A stretch of 64,000 nucleotides of DNA from NCBI GenBank assembly GCA_900129595.1, contig FQWG01000024.1:1-64000 (forward strand), read 5' to 3'. Shown here in pieces: positions 8,243 through 15,222 of this stretch (position 1 is its first letter; every line of letters begins with the position of its first letter). The notes under the pieces are model-generated. The model made no database searches and was not told where the DNA came from. It was given only the letters and a program-made list of their open reading frames with translations. A program made the position numbers and the translations under genes. Origin of the DNA: Flavobacterium frigidimaris (GTDB taxonomy: Bacteria; Bacteroidota; Bacteroidia; Flavobacteriales; Flavobacteriaceae).

Positions 8243-8584
8243 TTATTTAAGTTTTCTAAAAGAAGAAGTTTTTCTTTTTCCACTTAAAACGCCAAGAATT
8301 GTAATGTGACTATTTTTAAGTTTAAATATAATTAGCCACGTTTTATATGTGGCTTCTCTATAAATTTTTGTTTTGGTTGGTAAATTTTCGCATTCAGAAT
8401 AAATCAAAGGATTATCTATAATTTTAGTCATCGTTTTATTTATACCATTACCAATTTTAATCGCATTTAAAGGTTGATGTTTTTCGAAGGCAATGTAATC
8501 GACAATTTCTTCTAAATTTTGAAAATATTTCTCAGATATTTCTAACGTATATTGTTTTGAATCTTCAGCTTTTTCTCTTCCCAT
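8243..8584 (-). CDS. RelE/ParE-superfamily toxin-like protein
   Basis: 113 residues, with the pattern of the ParE/RelE fold: an N-terminal helical half (YFQNLEEIVDYIAFEK) and a C-terminal sheet with YREATYKTWLIIFKLKN and ILGVLSGKR. The start codon lies inside the preceding gene, a 43-base overlap typical of toxin-antitoxin pairs. If active it would inhibit translation or gyrase. Family membership is by pattern recognition; the target is not inferable. Confidence 0.7.
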   Translation of the reverse strand: MGREKAEDSKQYTLEISEKYFQNLEEIVDYIAFEKHQPLNAIKIGNGINKTMTKIIDNPLIYSECENLPTKTKIYREATYKTWLIIFKLKNSHITILGVLSGKRKTSSFRKLK

Positions 8585-8796
8585 TTTTCATTAAACTTTT
8601 CTAAAGACATTGTTGGCGATTTTTCAGCAATTTCTATCCATTTTGCAAATTCTTCTTTGGATAAATTACTTTGAATTTGATCAGTTTCATCTTCAAAATC
8701 TATAGATACCTTTAATGATTTTCCAACATAATTTTTTGGAATCTCAAAAGAAAGATTAACAATTTTATCTTTGGGAGTAATGGTTTTTTGTATCAT
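8542..8796 (-). CDS. Probable antitoxin of the overlapping ParE-like toxin
   Basis: 84 residues, acidic-to-mixed, beginning MIQKTITPKDKIVNLSFEIP. It looks like an AbrB/swapped-hairpin-like or small unclassified antitoxin N-terminus followed by a Lys/Glu-rich helical tail (SLEKFNEKWEEKKLK) that would bind the toxin. The function is inferred mainly from position: upstream of and overlapping a ParE-like gene, in the canonical antitoxin-toxin order. Confidence 0.6.
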   Translation of the reverse strand: MIQKTITPKDKIVNLSFEIPKNYVGKSLKVSIDFEDETDQIQSNLSKEEFAKWIEIAEKSPTMSLEKFNEKWEEKKLKIQNNIR

Positions 8797-8868
8797 TTTA
8801 TTAAAATTAAAGACATTACAAAATTACAACAAATTGAAATTCAAATTAGTTAAAGTTTTGGTTTAATT

Positions 8869-9264
8869 CTACAACTCATACTTCTTATCAAAATAATTTT
8901 TCAAAACCCCAATCTGAATTAAAACCATAAACGGAACCACCAATAAAGCGTAAAGTACATTTTTAGAAATATGAATTCCTGAAAATAGTGCAGAAGCTTT
9001 ATCCGAATATGTTTTAGCTATTTCAAAATTAGAAATGTCGTTATTGAAATAAATAGCATAAGCCGTTAAAGCAGCTAAACTGATACCAATAAATATCCAG
9101 GTCGATTTAGAAATCAACGGTTTGTAAACTTTGATTTTGCTTTTTTCAGCAACTAAAACCTGAGACATGATTTTTGAAGTAAAGTCGAAAGATGGCGTTT
9201 CCAAAGTGTTTTCGGCCATCATTCTTTCAATCAGATTTTCTATTTCTTTATCATTTTCTTTCAT
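8869..9264 (-). CDS. Probable membrane anti-sigma factor
   Basis: 131 residues. The cytosolic N-terminal ~45 residues (MKENDKEIENLIERMMAEN then TPSFDFTSKIMSQV) are followed by two membrane segments at about 49-68 and 101-120. The gene overlaps the end of the ECF sigma factor gene by 14 bases, so the two are translationally coupled. That layout, sigma factor then small membrane protein with a cytosolic helical N-terminus, is typical of an anti-sigma factor. No zinc-binding HxxxCxxC motif is visible. Confidence 0.7.
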   Translation of the reverse strand: MKENDKEIENLIERMMAENTLETPSFDFTSKIMSQVLVAEKSKIKVYKPLISKSTWIFIGISLAALTAYAIYFNNDISNFEIAKTYSDKASALFSGIHISKNVLYALLVVPFMVLIQIGVLKNYFDKKYEL

Positions 9265-9835
9265 AACATTCTATTATTTCTGGTTCTAATTGCTTTTTCA
9301 AAATTACGGCTAATTTTTGTCGGCTTCTGAATAATTTTACCTTAACATTATTAGCATTAATGTTCATGACCTTTCCGATTTCTTCTAAACTCTGATCTTC
9401 AAAATAAAATAAGGTGAGCAGGAAATTATCTTCACTCGGCAATAAATTCAAACAATTCTGAATGGTCTGCTTTCGTTCTTTATCTTCTAAAGCGCTCAAA
9501 GCATTGTCCATCGTTTTTATTAAATGAGCCGAAAACTCATCTATTGATATATTGTTGTCTTCTTTTTTGTTTTTCTTCAAACGATCTAAACACGTATTAT
9601 AAGCAACCTTATAAATCCAGGTCGAAAATTTAGAATCGCCTTTAAACTTGCTTAAAGAATTATACGCTTTAATAAAAGTATCCTGCGCAACTTCTTCGGC
9701 TTCTTCTCTGTTTGTAACCATTTTGAGAGCTAATGTAAAGATCATATTTTTATAACGGTCAACTAACACGGCAAAAGCATTCGTCTCGCCGTTTATAATT
9801 TTATCGATATAATATTGATCACTTTGTGCACTCAT
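9251..9835 (-). CDS. ECF-family RNA polymerase sigma factor
   Basis: Directs RNA polymerase to ECF-type promoters. The region 2 core (NAFAVLVDRYKNMIFTLALK through AEEVAQDTFIKAYN and STWIYKVAYNTCLD) and region 4 (NFLLTLFYFEDQSLEEIGK and VKVKLFRSRQKL) are clear. I place the start at the ATG at 9835 (194 residues, MSAQSDQYY). The reading frame is open to 9964, but that extension would run across the ECF-type promoter found upstream and is not sigma-like. That promoter implies autoregulation. It is coupled to the membrane anti-sigma gene. Confidence 0.92.
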   Translation of the reverse strand: MSAQSDQYYIDKIINGETNAFAVLVDRYKNMIFTLALKMVTNREEAEEVAQDTFIKAYNSLSKFKGDSKFSTWIYKVAYNTCLDRLKKNKKEDNNISIDEFSAHLIKTMDNALSALEDKERKQTIQNCLNLLPSEDNFLLTLFYFEDQSLEEIGKVMNINANNVKVKLFRSRQKLAVILKKQLEPEIIECYERK

Positions 9836-9844
9836 GTTATGTAA

Positions 9845-9871
9845 GACGACACATTCTGTGTTTAGGTTACA
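9845..9871 (-). promoter_or_regulatory. ECF-type promoter (TGTAACC-N13-TGTCGTC) of the sigma factor operon
   Basis: On the minus strand TGTAACC (9871-9865) and TGTCGTC (9851-9845) are exactly 13 bases apart. The same two 7-mers with the same spacing occur upstream of the divergent gene at 10342. AAC in the -35 and CGTC in the -10 are hallmarks of ECF promoters. Transcription would begin only a few bases before the ATG at 9835. Confidence 0.75.
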
Positions 9872-9965
9872 AGAATTTTTAAAAAATAAATAAATTCCAA
9901 TTTTTAAATTCCAAATTCCATTTCCAAAGCTTTTTTCAGGAGCTAATCCCGCTATTCGTTCCAAT

Positions 9966-9995
9966 CTTTTGTGTCCGCCGCGGCGGGCACAAAAG
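9966..9995. repeat. GC-rich 30-bp palindrome
   Basis: TTTTGTGTCCGCCG is followed immediately by its near-perfect mirror CGGCGGGCACAAAA, with one mismatched pair. The GC content is far above its surroundings. It resembles a REP-type dispersed palindrome. Confidence 0.65.
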
Positions 9996-10054
9996 GATTT
10001 CCACTTCTATCGGGGCTAGGGCACTTGTTTTCATGAGAACCATTTCTCATTTTT

Positions 10055-10154
10055 GTCATCCCGAGGAACAAGGGATCTTCATAAGAAACTCCGCAATCAA
10101 AATCGCTAATCTCTGTCGAGCTACTTCTGGAGATCCCTTGTTCCTTGGGATAAC
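10055..10154. repeat. Inverted repeat with 24-bp arms (REP/MITE-like)
   Basis: The left arm GTCATCCCGAGGAACAAGG (from 10055) and the right arm CCTTGTTCCTTGGGATAAC (ending 10154) pair over 24 positions with two mismatches and a 52-base interior. Together with the adjacent GC-rich palindrome it fills the gap between the sigma factor and the DUF6249 gene. A 66-codon open frame across it is not credible. Confidence 0.7.
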
Positions 10155-10279
10155 AAGATTATGGTTACTATATATAAAAATTTGTCGTTTCTCAGTAATA
10201 ATTTTAAACTCAAAATTAACTCATTATCAGTAAGTTTTGGAATTTAGAATTTAAAATTTGAATTTTTTTTATCGAAAGT

Positions 10280-10306
10280 TGTAACCTCAATTCAAAACAT
10301 GTCGTC
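10280..10306 (+). promoter_or_regulatory. ECF-type promoter (TGTAACC-N13-TGTCGTC) of the DUF6249 gene
   Basis: TGTAACC at 10280-10286 and TGTCGTC at 10300-10306 are separated by 13 bases, identical in both boxes and spacing to the sigma factor's own promoter. The intervening bases differ, which points to selection on the boxes. Confidence 0.75.
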
Positions 10307-10341
10307 CTATAGGTATCAATCAATTATAAAACACAAAAATT

Positions 10342-10689
10342 ATGGGAGCTCAAATTTTAGTACCAATTAGTCTTTTCCTAATGATCTTCGGAATCGTCTA
10401 TCTTATTTACTCAACAAGAAACAGAGAGCGTTTAGCACTTATAGAAAAAGGAGTTGATGCCAGTATCTTTTTAAAAGGAAGAACGAATGGAGTTCCGGCC
10501 TGGAAAATCCTTATTTTGAATACGGCTTTTCTTTTAATAGGTATTGGACTTGGATTTTTTATTGCTTTATTTCTATCTACTTATACAGCAATGAATTCAG
10601 ATGTGGTGTATCCGGCAACAATCATCACGATGTCAGGAGTAGGTTTGCTTGTAGGGTTTCACAGGGCTAAAGATCTGGATAAACAATAA
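10342..10689 (+). CDS. DUF6249-type small inner-membrane protein
   Basis: 115 residues with membrane segments at about 5-24, 56-79 and 90-105. A conserved cytosolic stretch STRNRERLALIEKGVD follows the first segment. I recognise the family as the membrane protein often found beside ECF sigma/anti-sigma pairs in Bacteroidota. The identical ECF promoter upstream makes it the probable first regulon member of the neighbouring sigma factor. Its biochemical role is unknown. It ends at a bidirectional terminator shared with rnhA. Confidence 0.8.
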   Translation: MGAQILVPISLFLMIFGIVYLIYSTRNRERLALIEKGVDASIFLKGRTNGVPAWKILILNTAFLLIGIGLGFFIALFLSTYTAMNSDVVYPATIITMSGVGLLVGFHRAKDLDKQ

Positions 10690-10719
10690 AATTGTTTAAG
10701 TTAGTAACTTCAGAAACGA

Positions 10720-10758
10720 AAAAACGCGTCGGAAACAATTGTTTTTTTACGCGTTTTT
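10720..10758. terminator. Bidirectional terminator between DUF6249 gene and rnhA
   Basis: AAAAACGCGT and ACGCGTTTTT form the outer stem, and an AAACAATTGTTT palindrome lies inside the loop. A and T tracts on both sides suit termination of both convergent genes. Confidence 0.8.
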
Positions 10759-10760
10759 TT

Positions 10761-11237
10761 TTATGATTTAGAACCGATAGTTTCGTAATAAACATCTATC
10801 GAAAGATTTTTCTGCATAGCCGCCATAACAGCCAATTCATCACAGCGTTCGTTTTGGGGATGATTGTTGTGTCCTTTGATCCATTTAAAGTCGACTTGAT
10901 GTTTCCTGTAAATGATTAAAAAGCGTTTCCATAAATCCGGATTTTTTTTGCCGGTATAGTTTTTTTTCTCCCACCCAAAAACCCATTTTTTTACAACAGA
11001 ATCAATGACGTATTTAGAGTCTGAAACCACAAGAACCTTCATATTAGGGTTTTTGAGTTTTTCAAGCCCGACAATTACGGCTAAAAGTTCCATTCTGTTA
11101 TTTGTAGTCAAACGGAAACCTTCGTAAAATTCTTTTTTATGCGGAGTTCCAACCAATTCCATCACTACGCCATAACCGCCGTTTCCGGGATTTCCTTTTG
11201 CAGCGCCATCTGTATATATATGTACTTCGTGATTCAT
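10761..11237 (-). CDS. rnhA: Ribonuclease HI
   Basis: Cleaves RNA in RNA-DNA hybrids, removing primers and R-loops. 158 residues, normal length. The acidic catalytic set is visible: Asp10 (YTDGAAKGNPGNGGYG), Glu50 (NNRMELLAV), Asp73 (SDSKYV) and Asp133 (ERCDELA), with the conserved His in KGHNNHPQN. No N-terminal hybrid-binding domain. The start at 11237 is the natural MNHEVHIYTDG. It is upstream of nothing on its strand except the terminator; purN lies behind it across a 146-base AT-rich gap. Confidence 0.95.
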   Translation of the reverse strand: MNHEVHIYTDGAAKGNPGNGGYGVVMELVGTPHKKEFYEGFRLTTNNRMELLAVIVGLEKLKNPNMKVLVVSDSKYVIDSVVKKWVFGWEKKNYTGKKNPDLWKRFLIIYRKHQVDFKWIKGHNNHPQNERCDELAVMAAMQKNLSIDVYYETIGSKS

Positions 11238-11244
11238 TTTTTTA

Positions 11245-11361
11245 GACTTCTTAGATTTTAGATTGTTAGACTTTTTAGATTTTTTGTTTTTTGGACTTCC
11301 TAGAATTTGATATTGCGGATTTCTTAGATTTTAATTTTAAATAATCAAAATCTAAGAAGTC
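11245..11361. repeat. AT-rich intergenic inverted repeat between purN and rnhA
   Basis: GACTTCTTAGATTTT (11245-11259) is perfectly mirrored by AAAATCTAAGAAGTC (11347-11361). The 87-base interior is itself full of TTAGA/TTTAGA words. There is no coding sequence. Confidence 0.6.
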
Positions 11362-11383
11362 TTATGTCCAAGAAATCTAAAAT

Positions 11384-11947
11384 CTAATCCTCCAATAATC
11401 TCGAAATGATTTCCGGAAAATACTTTTGTTCCAGTTCATGAATCTTTTCGGCCACAGTTTCCGGGGTGTCATCTTCTGTCAGTGCAACATTTTTCTGAAA
11501 GATAATGCCGCCTTCATCATAATGTTCGTTTACATAATGAATAGAAATTCCTGTTTCTTTCTCTTTATTATTAACTATAGCCCTGTGTATGTGCATTCCG
11601 TACATTCCTTTTCCTCCGTAATTAGGTAAAAGTGCAGGATGTATGTTGATTATCTTGTTGGGATATTTCTCGATTATATGATCCGGGAATTTCAATAAAA
11701 AACCTGCCAGAACTATCATATCCGGGTCGATTTCCTGTATTTTCTGTAAGAGGTTTCGCTCTAATAATTCGCTTTTTGAGAAGATTTCGGTCGGAATTTG
11801 ATGATTCGCTGCTCTTTCAATGACTTTTGCCGAAGCATTATTAGTAAAAACAGAAACAACTCTTGCGATTTTAGTTTTGGCAAAATATTTTATGATATTT
11901 TCAGCATTAGTCCCTGATCCTGAGGCAAAAACAATAATTTTTTTCAT
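11384..11947 (-). CDS. purN: Phosphoribosylglycinamide formyltransferase
   Basis: Formyl-THF-dependent third step of purine synthesis. 187 residues, normal length. It opens with the MKKIIVFASGSGTN phosphate-binding loop. The catalytic triad is visible as Asn101 and His103 in NIHPALLPNYGGKGMYG and Asp144 in HYDEGG. With purF at 5128 it is the second purine gene in the window, but they are not adjacent. It is transcribed away from acpP. Confidence 0.95.
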   Translation of the reverse strand: MKKIIVFASGSGTNAENIIKYFAKTKIARVVSVFTNNASAKVIERAANHQIPTEIFSKSELLERNLLQKIQEIDPDMIVLAGFLLKFPDHIIEKYPNKIINIHPALLPNYGGKGMYGMHIHRAIVNNKEKETGISIHYVNEHYDEGGIIFQKNVALTEDDTPETVAEKIHELEQKYFPEIISRLLED

Positions 11948-12084
11948 AATACAGTGTAATTTTAGAATGCAAAAAACGGAATAAAAATCGAAAATAAATA
12001 GTATTAAAAAGTCTTTCTTGAAATTAATTTTATAAATTAGTGTTACATTTATAAACTAAATCGTGGTTTTAAAATAAAGTTTTT

Positions 12085-12092
12085 TATTTTTG
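12085..12092 (+). promoter_or_regulatory. Bacteroidota -7 box (TATTTTTG) for acpP
   Basis: TATTTTTG fits TAnnTTTG and lies 30 bases before the acpP ATG. No exact TTG was found at the -33 distance. Confidence 0.5.
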
Positions 12093-12122
12093 CCAACAAA
12101 TTAAATTCTAAAATTAAAGATT

Positions 12123-12359
12123 ATGTCAGACATTGCATCAAGAGTAAAAGCGATTATCGTAGACAAATTAGGTGTTGACGAAAACGAAGTTGTAACAGAA
12201 GCAAGCTTCACTAATGATTTGGGAGCTGACTCATTAGACACTGTTGAGCTTATTATGGAATTCGAAAAAGAATTTGATATTCAAATTCCAGACGATCAAG
12301 CAGAAAACATTGCTACTGTTGGTCAAGCTATTTCTTATATCGAAGAAGCTAAAAAATAA
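12123..12359 (+). CDS. acpP: Acyl carrier protein
   Basis: Carries growing fatty acyl chains on 4'-phosphopantetheine. 78 residues, acidic, with the attachment serine Ser37 in the invariant [12 protein letters not shown] motif. Followed by fabF, the classical fatty-acid cluster order. The spacer between them holds a large hairpin, which may make acpP mRNA more abundant than fabF mRNA. Confidence 0.97.
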   Translation: MSDIASRVKAIIVDKLGVDENEVVTEASFTNDLGADSLDTVELIMEFEKEFDIQIPDDQAENIATVGQAISYIEEAKK

Positions 12360-12366
12360 TAATACC

Positions 12367-12471
12367 GCACCCGATTTCTAAAAGCACCAATTTTTGAAAT
12401 TCAAAATTCCAAAATTGGATTTTGATTTTTCACTTTTGTAATTTTTAAGAGTCGGGTGTTATTATTTTTTT
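12367..12471 (+). terminator. Nested hairpin with T run between acpP and fabF (terminator or attenuator)
   Basis: CACCCGA (12368-12374) pairs with TCGGGTG (12452-12458), followed by TTATTATTTTTTT. An inner stem CCAATTTT / AAAATTGG (12387-12418) lies inside the loop. The two stems could stack as one long structure. It would separate acpP from fabF at the RNA level, fully or partly. Confidence 0.6.
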
Positions 12472-12599
12472 AAAATTTAAATTTCGATTGGTTTTCAATC
12501 AAAAAGATATATTTATATTGTAATGCCCATGGCTCTTAAGTAAACAATACAGTTAAGAAAGCGTGGGTTTTATTTGTTTAAAGTACAAAATACATATTT

Positions 12600-13853
12600 A
12601 TGACGTTAAAGCGAGTTGTTGTAACAGGATTAGGTGCTCTTACTCCTATCGGGAATAATATCCAGGATTATTGGGAGGCACTTGTGAATGGGGTAAGCGG
12701 AGCCGCTCCTATCACGTATTATGATACAGAGAAGCATAAAACGAAATTTGCCTGTGAAGTAAAAAACTTCAATATTGAAGATTACATGGATCGCAAGGAA
12801 TCTCGAAGATTAGATAAATTCGCTCAATATGCTGTTGCTGCAAGTGACGAAGCTATCAAAGATGCCGGACTTACTGATGATAATATCGACAAAACAAGAG
12901 TGGGTGTTATTTGGGGAGCTGGAATTGGTGGTTTAGAAACTTTTCAGGATGAAGTAATTTATTATGCTAAAGGAGACGGAACGCCAAAATTTAATCCGTT
13001 TTTTATTCCTAAAATGATTGCCGATATTGCACCAGCACACATCTCCATGCGTAATGGGTATATGGGGCCAAATTATACTACTGTTTCTGCATGTGCATCT
13101 TCTGCAAATGCATTAATCGATGCTTTCAACTACATTCGTTTAGGAATGTGTGATGTTATTGTATCAGGTGGTTCAGAAGCTGCTATTACTATTGCGGGTA
13201 TGGGAGGTTTTAACTCTATGCACGCTTTATCAACAAGAAACGAAAGTCCGGAAACGGCTTCAAGACCTTTTGATGCAACCAGAGATGGTTTTGTTTTAGG
13301 AGAAGGAGCAGGAGCTTTGGTTCTTGAAGAATACGAACATGCCAAAGCCAGAGGCGCAAAAATTTATTGCGAAGTTGGCGGTGGCGGAATGTCATCTGAT
13401 GCTTACCACTTAACTGCACCACATCCGGAAGGAATTGGAGTTATTGCAGTAATGAAAAATACATTAAGAGATGCCGGATTAAAACCGGAAGATATTGATC
13501 ATATCAATACTCACGGAACTTCTACTCCATTAGGAGATGTAGCCGAATTGAAAGCAATTAGTGCTGTTTTTGGTGATCATGCAAAAACAATCAATATCAA
13601 CTCTACCAAATCAATGACCGGTCACTTACTTGGTGCTGCCGGAGCTATTGAGGCAATTGCTTCGATTTTAGCAATGAAACATGGTATTGTTCCTCCAACT
13701 ATCAACCATACAGTAGTGGATGAAAAGATTGATCCTTCATTGAATCTTACCTTAAACAAACCTCAGAAAAGAGAAGTAAATGTTGCGATGAGTAACACTT
13801 TTGGTTTTGGTGGACACAATGCTTGCGTATTGTTTAAAAAATTAGTTGACTAA
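12600..13853 (+). CDS. fabF: Beta-ketoacyl-ACP synthase II
   Basis: Condensing enzyme that elongates acyl-ACP with malonyl-ACP. 417 residues. The Cys-His-His active site is visible: Cys165 in VSACASSAN, His305 in NTHGTSTPLGD and His342 in MTGHLLGAAG, with the C-terminal FGFGGHNA motif. Start at 12600 gives the standard MTLKRVVVTGLG. Only nine bases separate its stop from rnc, so the two are probably co-transcribed. Confidence 0.96.
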   Translation: MTLKRVVVTGLGALTPIGNNIQDYWEALVNGVSGAAPITYYDTEKHKTKFACEVKNFNIEDYMDRKESRRLDKFAQYAVAASDEAIKDAGLTDDNIDKTRVGVIWGAGIGGLETFQDEVIYYAKGDGTPKFNPFFIPKMIADIAPAHISMRNGYMGPNYTTVSACASSANALIDAFNYIRLGMCDVIVSGGSEAAITIAGMGGFNSMHALSTRNESPETASRPFDATRDGFVLGEGAGALVLEEYEHAKARGAKIYCEVGGGGMSSDAYHLTAPHPEGIGVIAVMKNTLRDAGLKPEDIDHINTHGTSTPLGDVAELKAISAVFGDHAKTININSTKSMTGHLLGAAGAIEAIASILAMKHGIVPPTINHTVVDEKIDPSLNLTLNKPQKREVNVAMSNTFGFGGHNACVLFKKLVD

Positions 13854-13862
13854 TTTCTGTAT

Positions 13863-14603
13863 ATGAATTTTATCAAAAAAATATTTTCTAAATCCCGTTC
13901 TCTAGAAGACGGGATTTTTTTTGACACTATTCAGAAAATACTTGGTTTTCAGCCTACAACGATCGATTTTTATAAGAAAGCTTTTACCCACAGATCTTCC
14001 AATAAATTAGACGAATCAGGACATCCAATAAATTATGAACGACTCGAATTTTTAGGAGATGCGATGTTAAGTGCTGTAATTGCAGCGCATCTATTTAATA
14101 AAGCACCAAATGGAGACGAAGGTTACCTGACCAAAATGCGGTCAAAGATTGTGAGCCGTGAACATCTAAATGAATTGGGTAAAGATTTAAACCTGGTTCG
14201 TTTTGTAGAAAGCAAAGTACCCATTCAGCATTTTGGAGAAAACATTCATGGTAATATTTTTGAATCTCTTGTAGGAGCCATTTATCTGGACAAAGGATAT
14301 TCGTTTTGCGAAAAATTTATTCAAAAAAGAGTTGTTGCGCCTTATGTTGATATTGCACGACTTGAAGGTAAAGTAATTAGTTATAAAAGTTTGGTTATCG
14401 AATGGTGTCAGAAAGAGAAAAGAGTTTTTCATTATGACATTTTTGAAGATAACGGTATCGACGGACAGCGCTTATTTGGCGTTAAATTAAGTATAGACGA
14501 TAAAGTCATCGCAAGAGCGCGGGCCACTTCAAAAAAGAAGGCAGAAGAGAAAGCATCACAAAGAGCTTATTTTGCATTTCAGGAAAAAATAGACAAGAAA
14601 TAG
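13863..14603 (+). CDS. rnc: Ribonuclease III
   Basis: Cuts double-stranded RNA in rRNA and mRNA processing. 246 residues. The signature ERLEFLGDAMLSAV (residues 59-72, acidic residues Glu62 and Asp66) and the second acidic site in GNIFESLVGAIYLD mark the nuclease domain. A C-terminal double-stranded RNA-binding domain spans about 175-240. The 20-residue N-terminal extension is typical in this phylum. It sits directly after fabF. Confidence 0.95.
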   Translation: MNFIKKIFSKSRSLEDGIFFDTIQKILGFQPTTIDFYKKAFTHRSSNKLDESGHPINYERLEFLGDAMLSAVIAAHLFNKAPNGDEGYLTKMRSKIVSREHLNELGKDLNLVRFVESKVPIQHFGENIHGNIFESLVGAIYLDKGYSFCEKFIQKRVVAPYVDIARLEGKVISYKSLVIEWCQKEKRVFHYDIFEDNGIDGQRLFGVKLSIDDKVIARARATSKKKAEEKASQRAYFAFQEKIDKK

Positions 14604-14728
14604 CTACAATTTTGCTGTAACTATCTTAAAGCTATAACGTTTTCGTTTATAAATTAATAAAAACAACCCCTTCTTAACTATTTAAGCTCCGCAAGAAATA
14701 GTATATTTACACCTTGATTTTTCATGAC

Positions 14729-15217
14729 ATGGCTATTCATAGATTGGATTTAGACGAATTTGACGAAATTGATTATTATTTAATGGCAATCCACACTTCA
14801 TTAGAAGATTATAGATTGGCCTATTTTATCAATAAAAACCTTCCGATAAACTTAAGTAAGAGCAAAAACGAGATCCATGCTCAAACTAAAGAAGGCGAGG
14901 CAAATTTTTCGAGATACTATTATTATGATGCTGAAAAAACAGTGTCATGGAATTTAATTCAGAATAAAAATGAAATCATTTCAGTGAGTAGAAATGATTC
15001 TCAAGATTTGTTTTCTAATGAAACGAGTGAGGTTTCAACAACAATTCATTTACTTCCTGAATTCAAAAAGGTAGATTTTTTCCTGAAAATAGAAAATAGT
15101 GAAGAGACTATTGATTTTTCAGAAATTCAACAACAGTTAAATACCATCGAGAGTATTGCAGCTATTTATGCTGTCGATACTGATAAAATAAAATCAAAAA
15201 ACAATCTAATTTTTTAA
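14729..15217 (+). CDS. IPExxxVDY family protein (unknown function)
   Basis: 162 residues, small and acidic, no signal peptide or membrane segment. The late motif LLPEFKKVDFFL corresponds to the IPExxxVDY signature of a family confined to Flavobacteria and found between rnc and pyk. I set the start at the ATG at 14729 (MAIHRLDLDEFDEI); an in-frame TTG at 14714 is less likely. A -7-like box TATATTTA lies near 14702. Its stop is five bases before pyk, so a role linked to pyruvate kinase expression or assembly is possible but unproven. Confidence 0.8.
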   Translation: MAIHRLDLDEFDEIDYYLMAIHTSLEDYRLAYFINKNLPINLSKSKNEIHAQTKEGEANFSRYYYYDAEKTVSWNLIQNKNEIISVSRNDSQDLFSNETSEVSTTIHLLPEFKKVDFFLKIENSEETIDFSEIQQQLNTIESIAAIYAVDTDKIKSKNNLIF

Positions 15218-15222
15218 AAAAA

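Noticed and set aside
9836-9964. N-terminal extension of the ECF sigma factor
   Set aside because: Although open, these 43 codons span the ECF-type promoter and have no sigma-factor features; the ATG at 9835 gives the normal family N-terminus.
10033-10233. 66-codon plus-strand ORF
   Set aside because: It runs straight through a 24-bp inverted repeat and has no protein-like composition or promoter.
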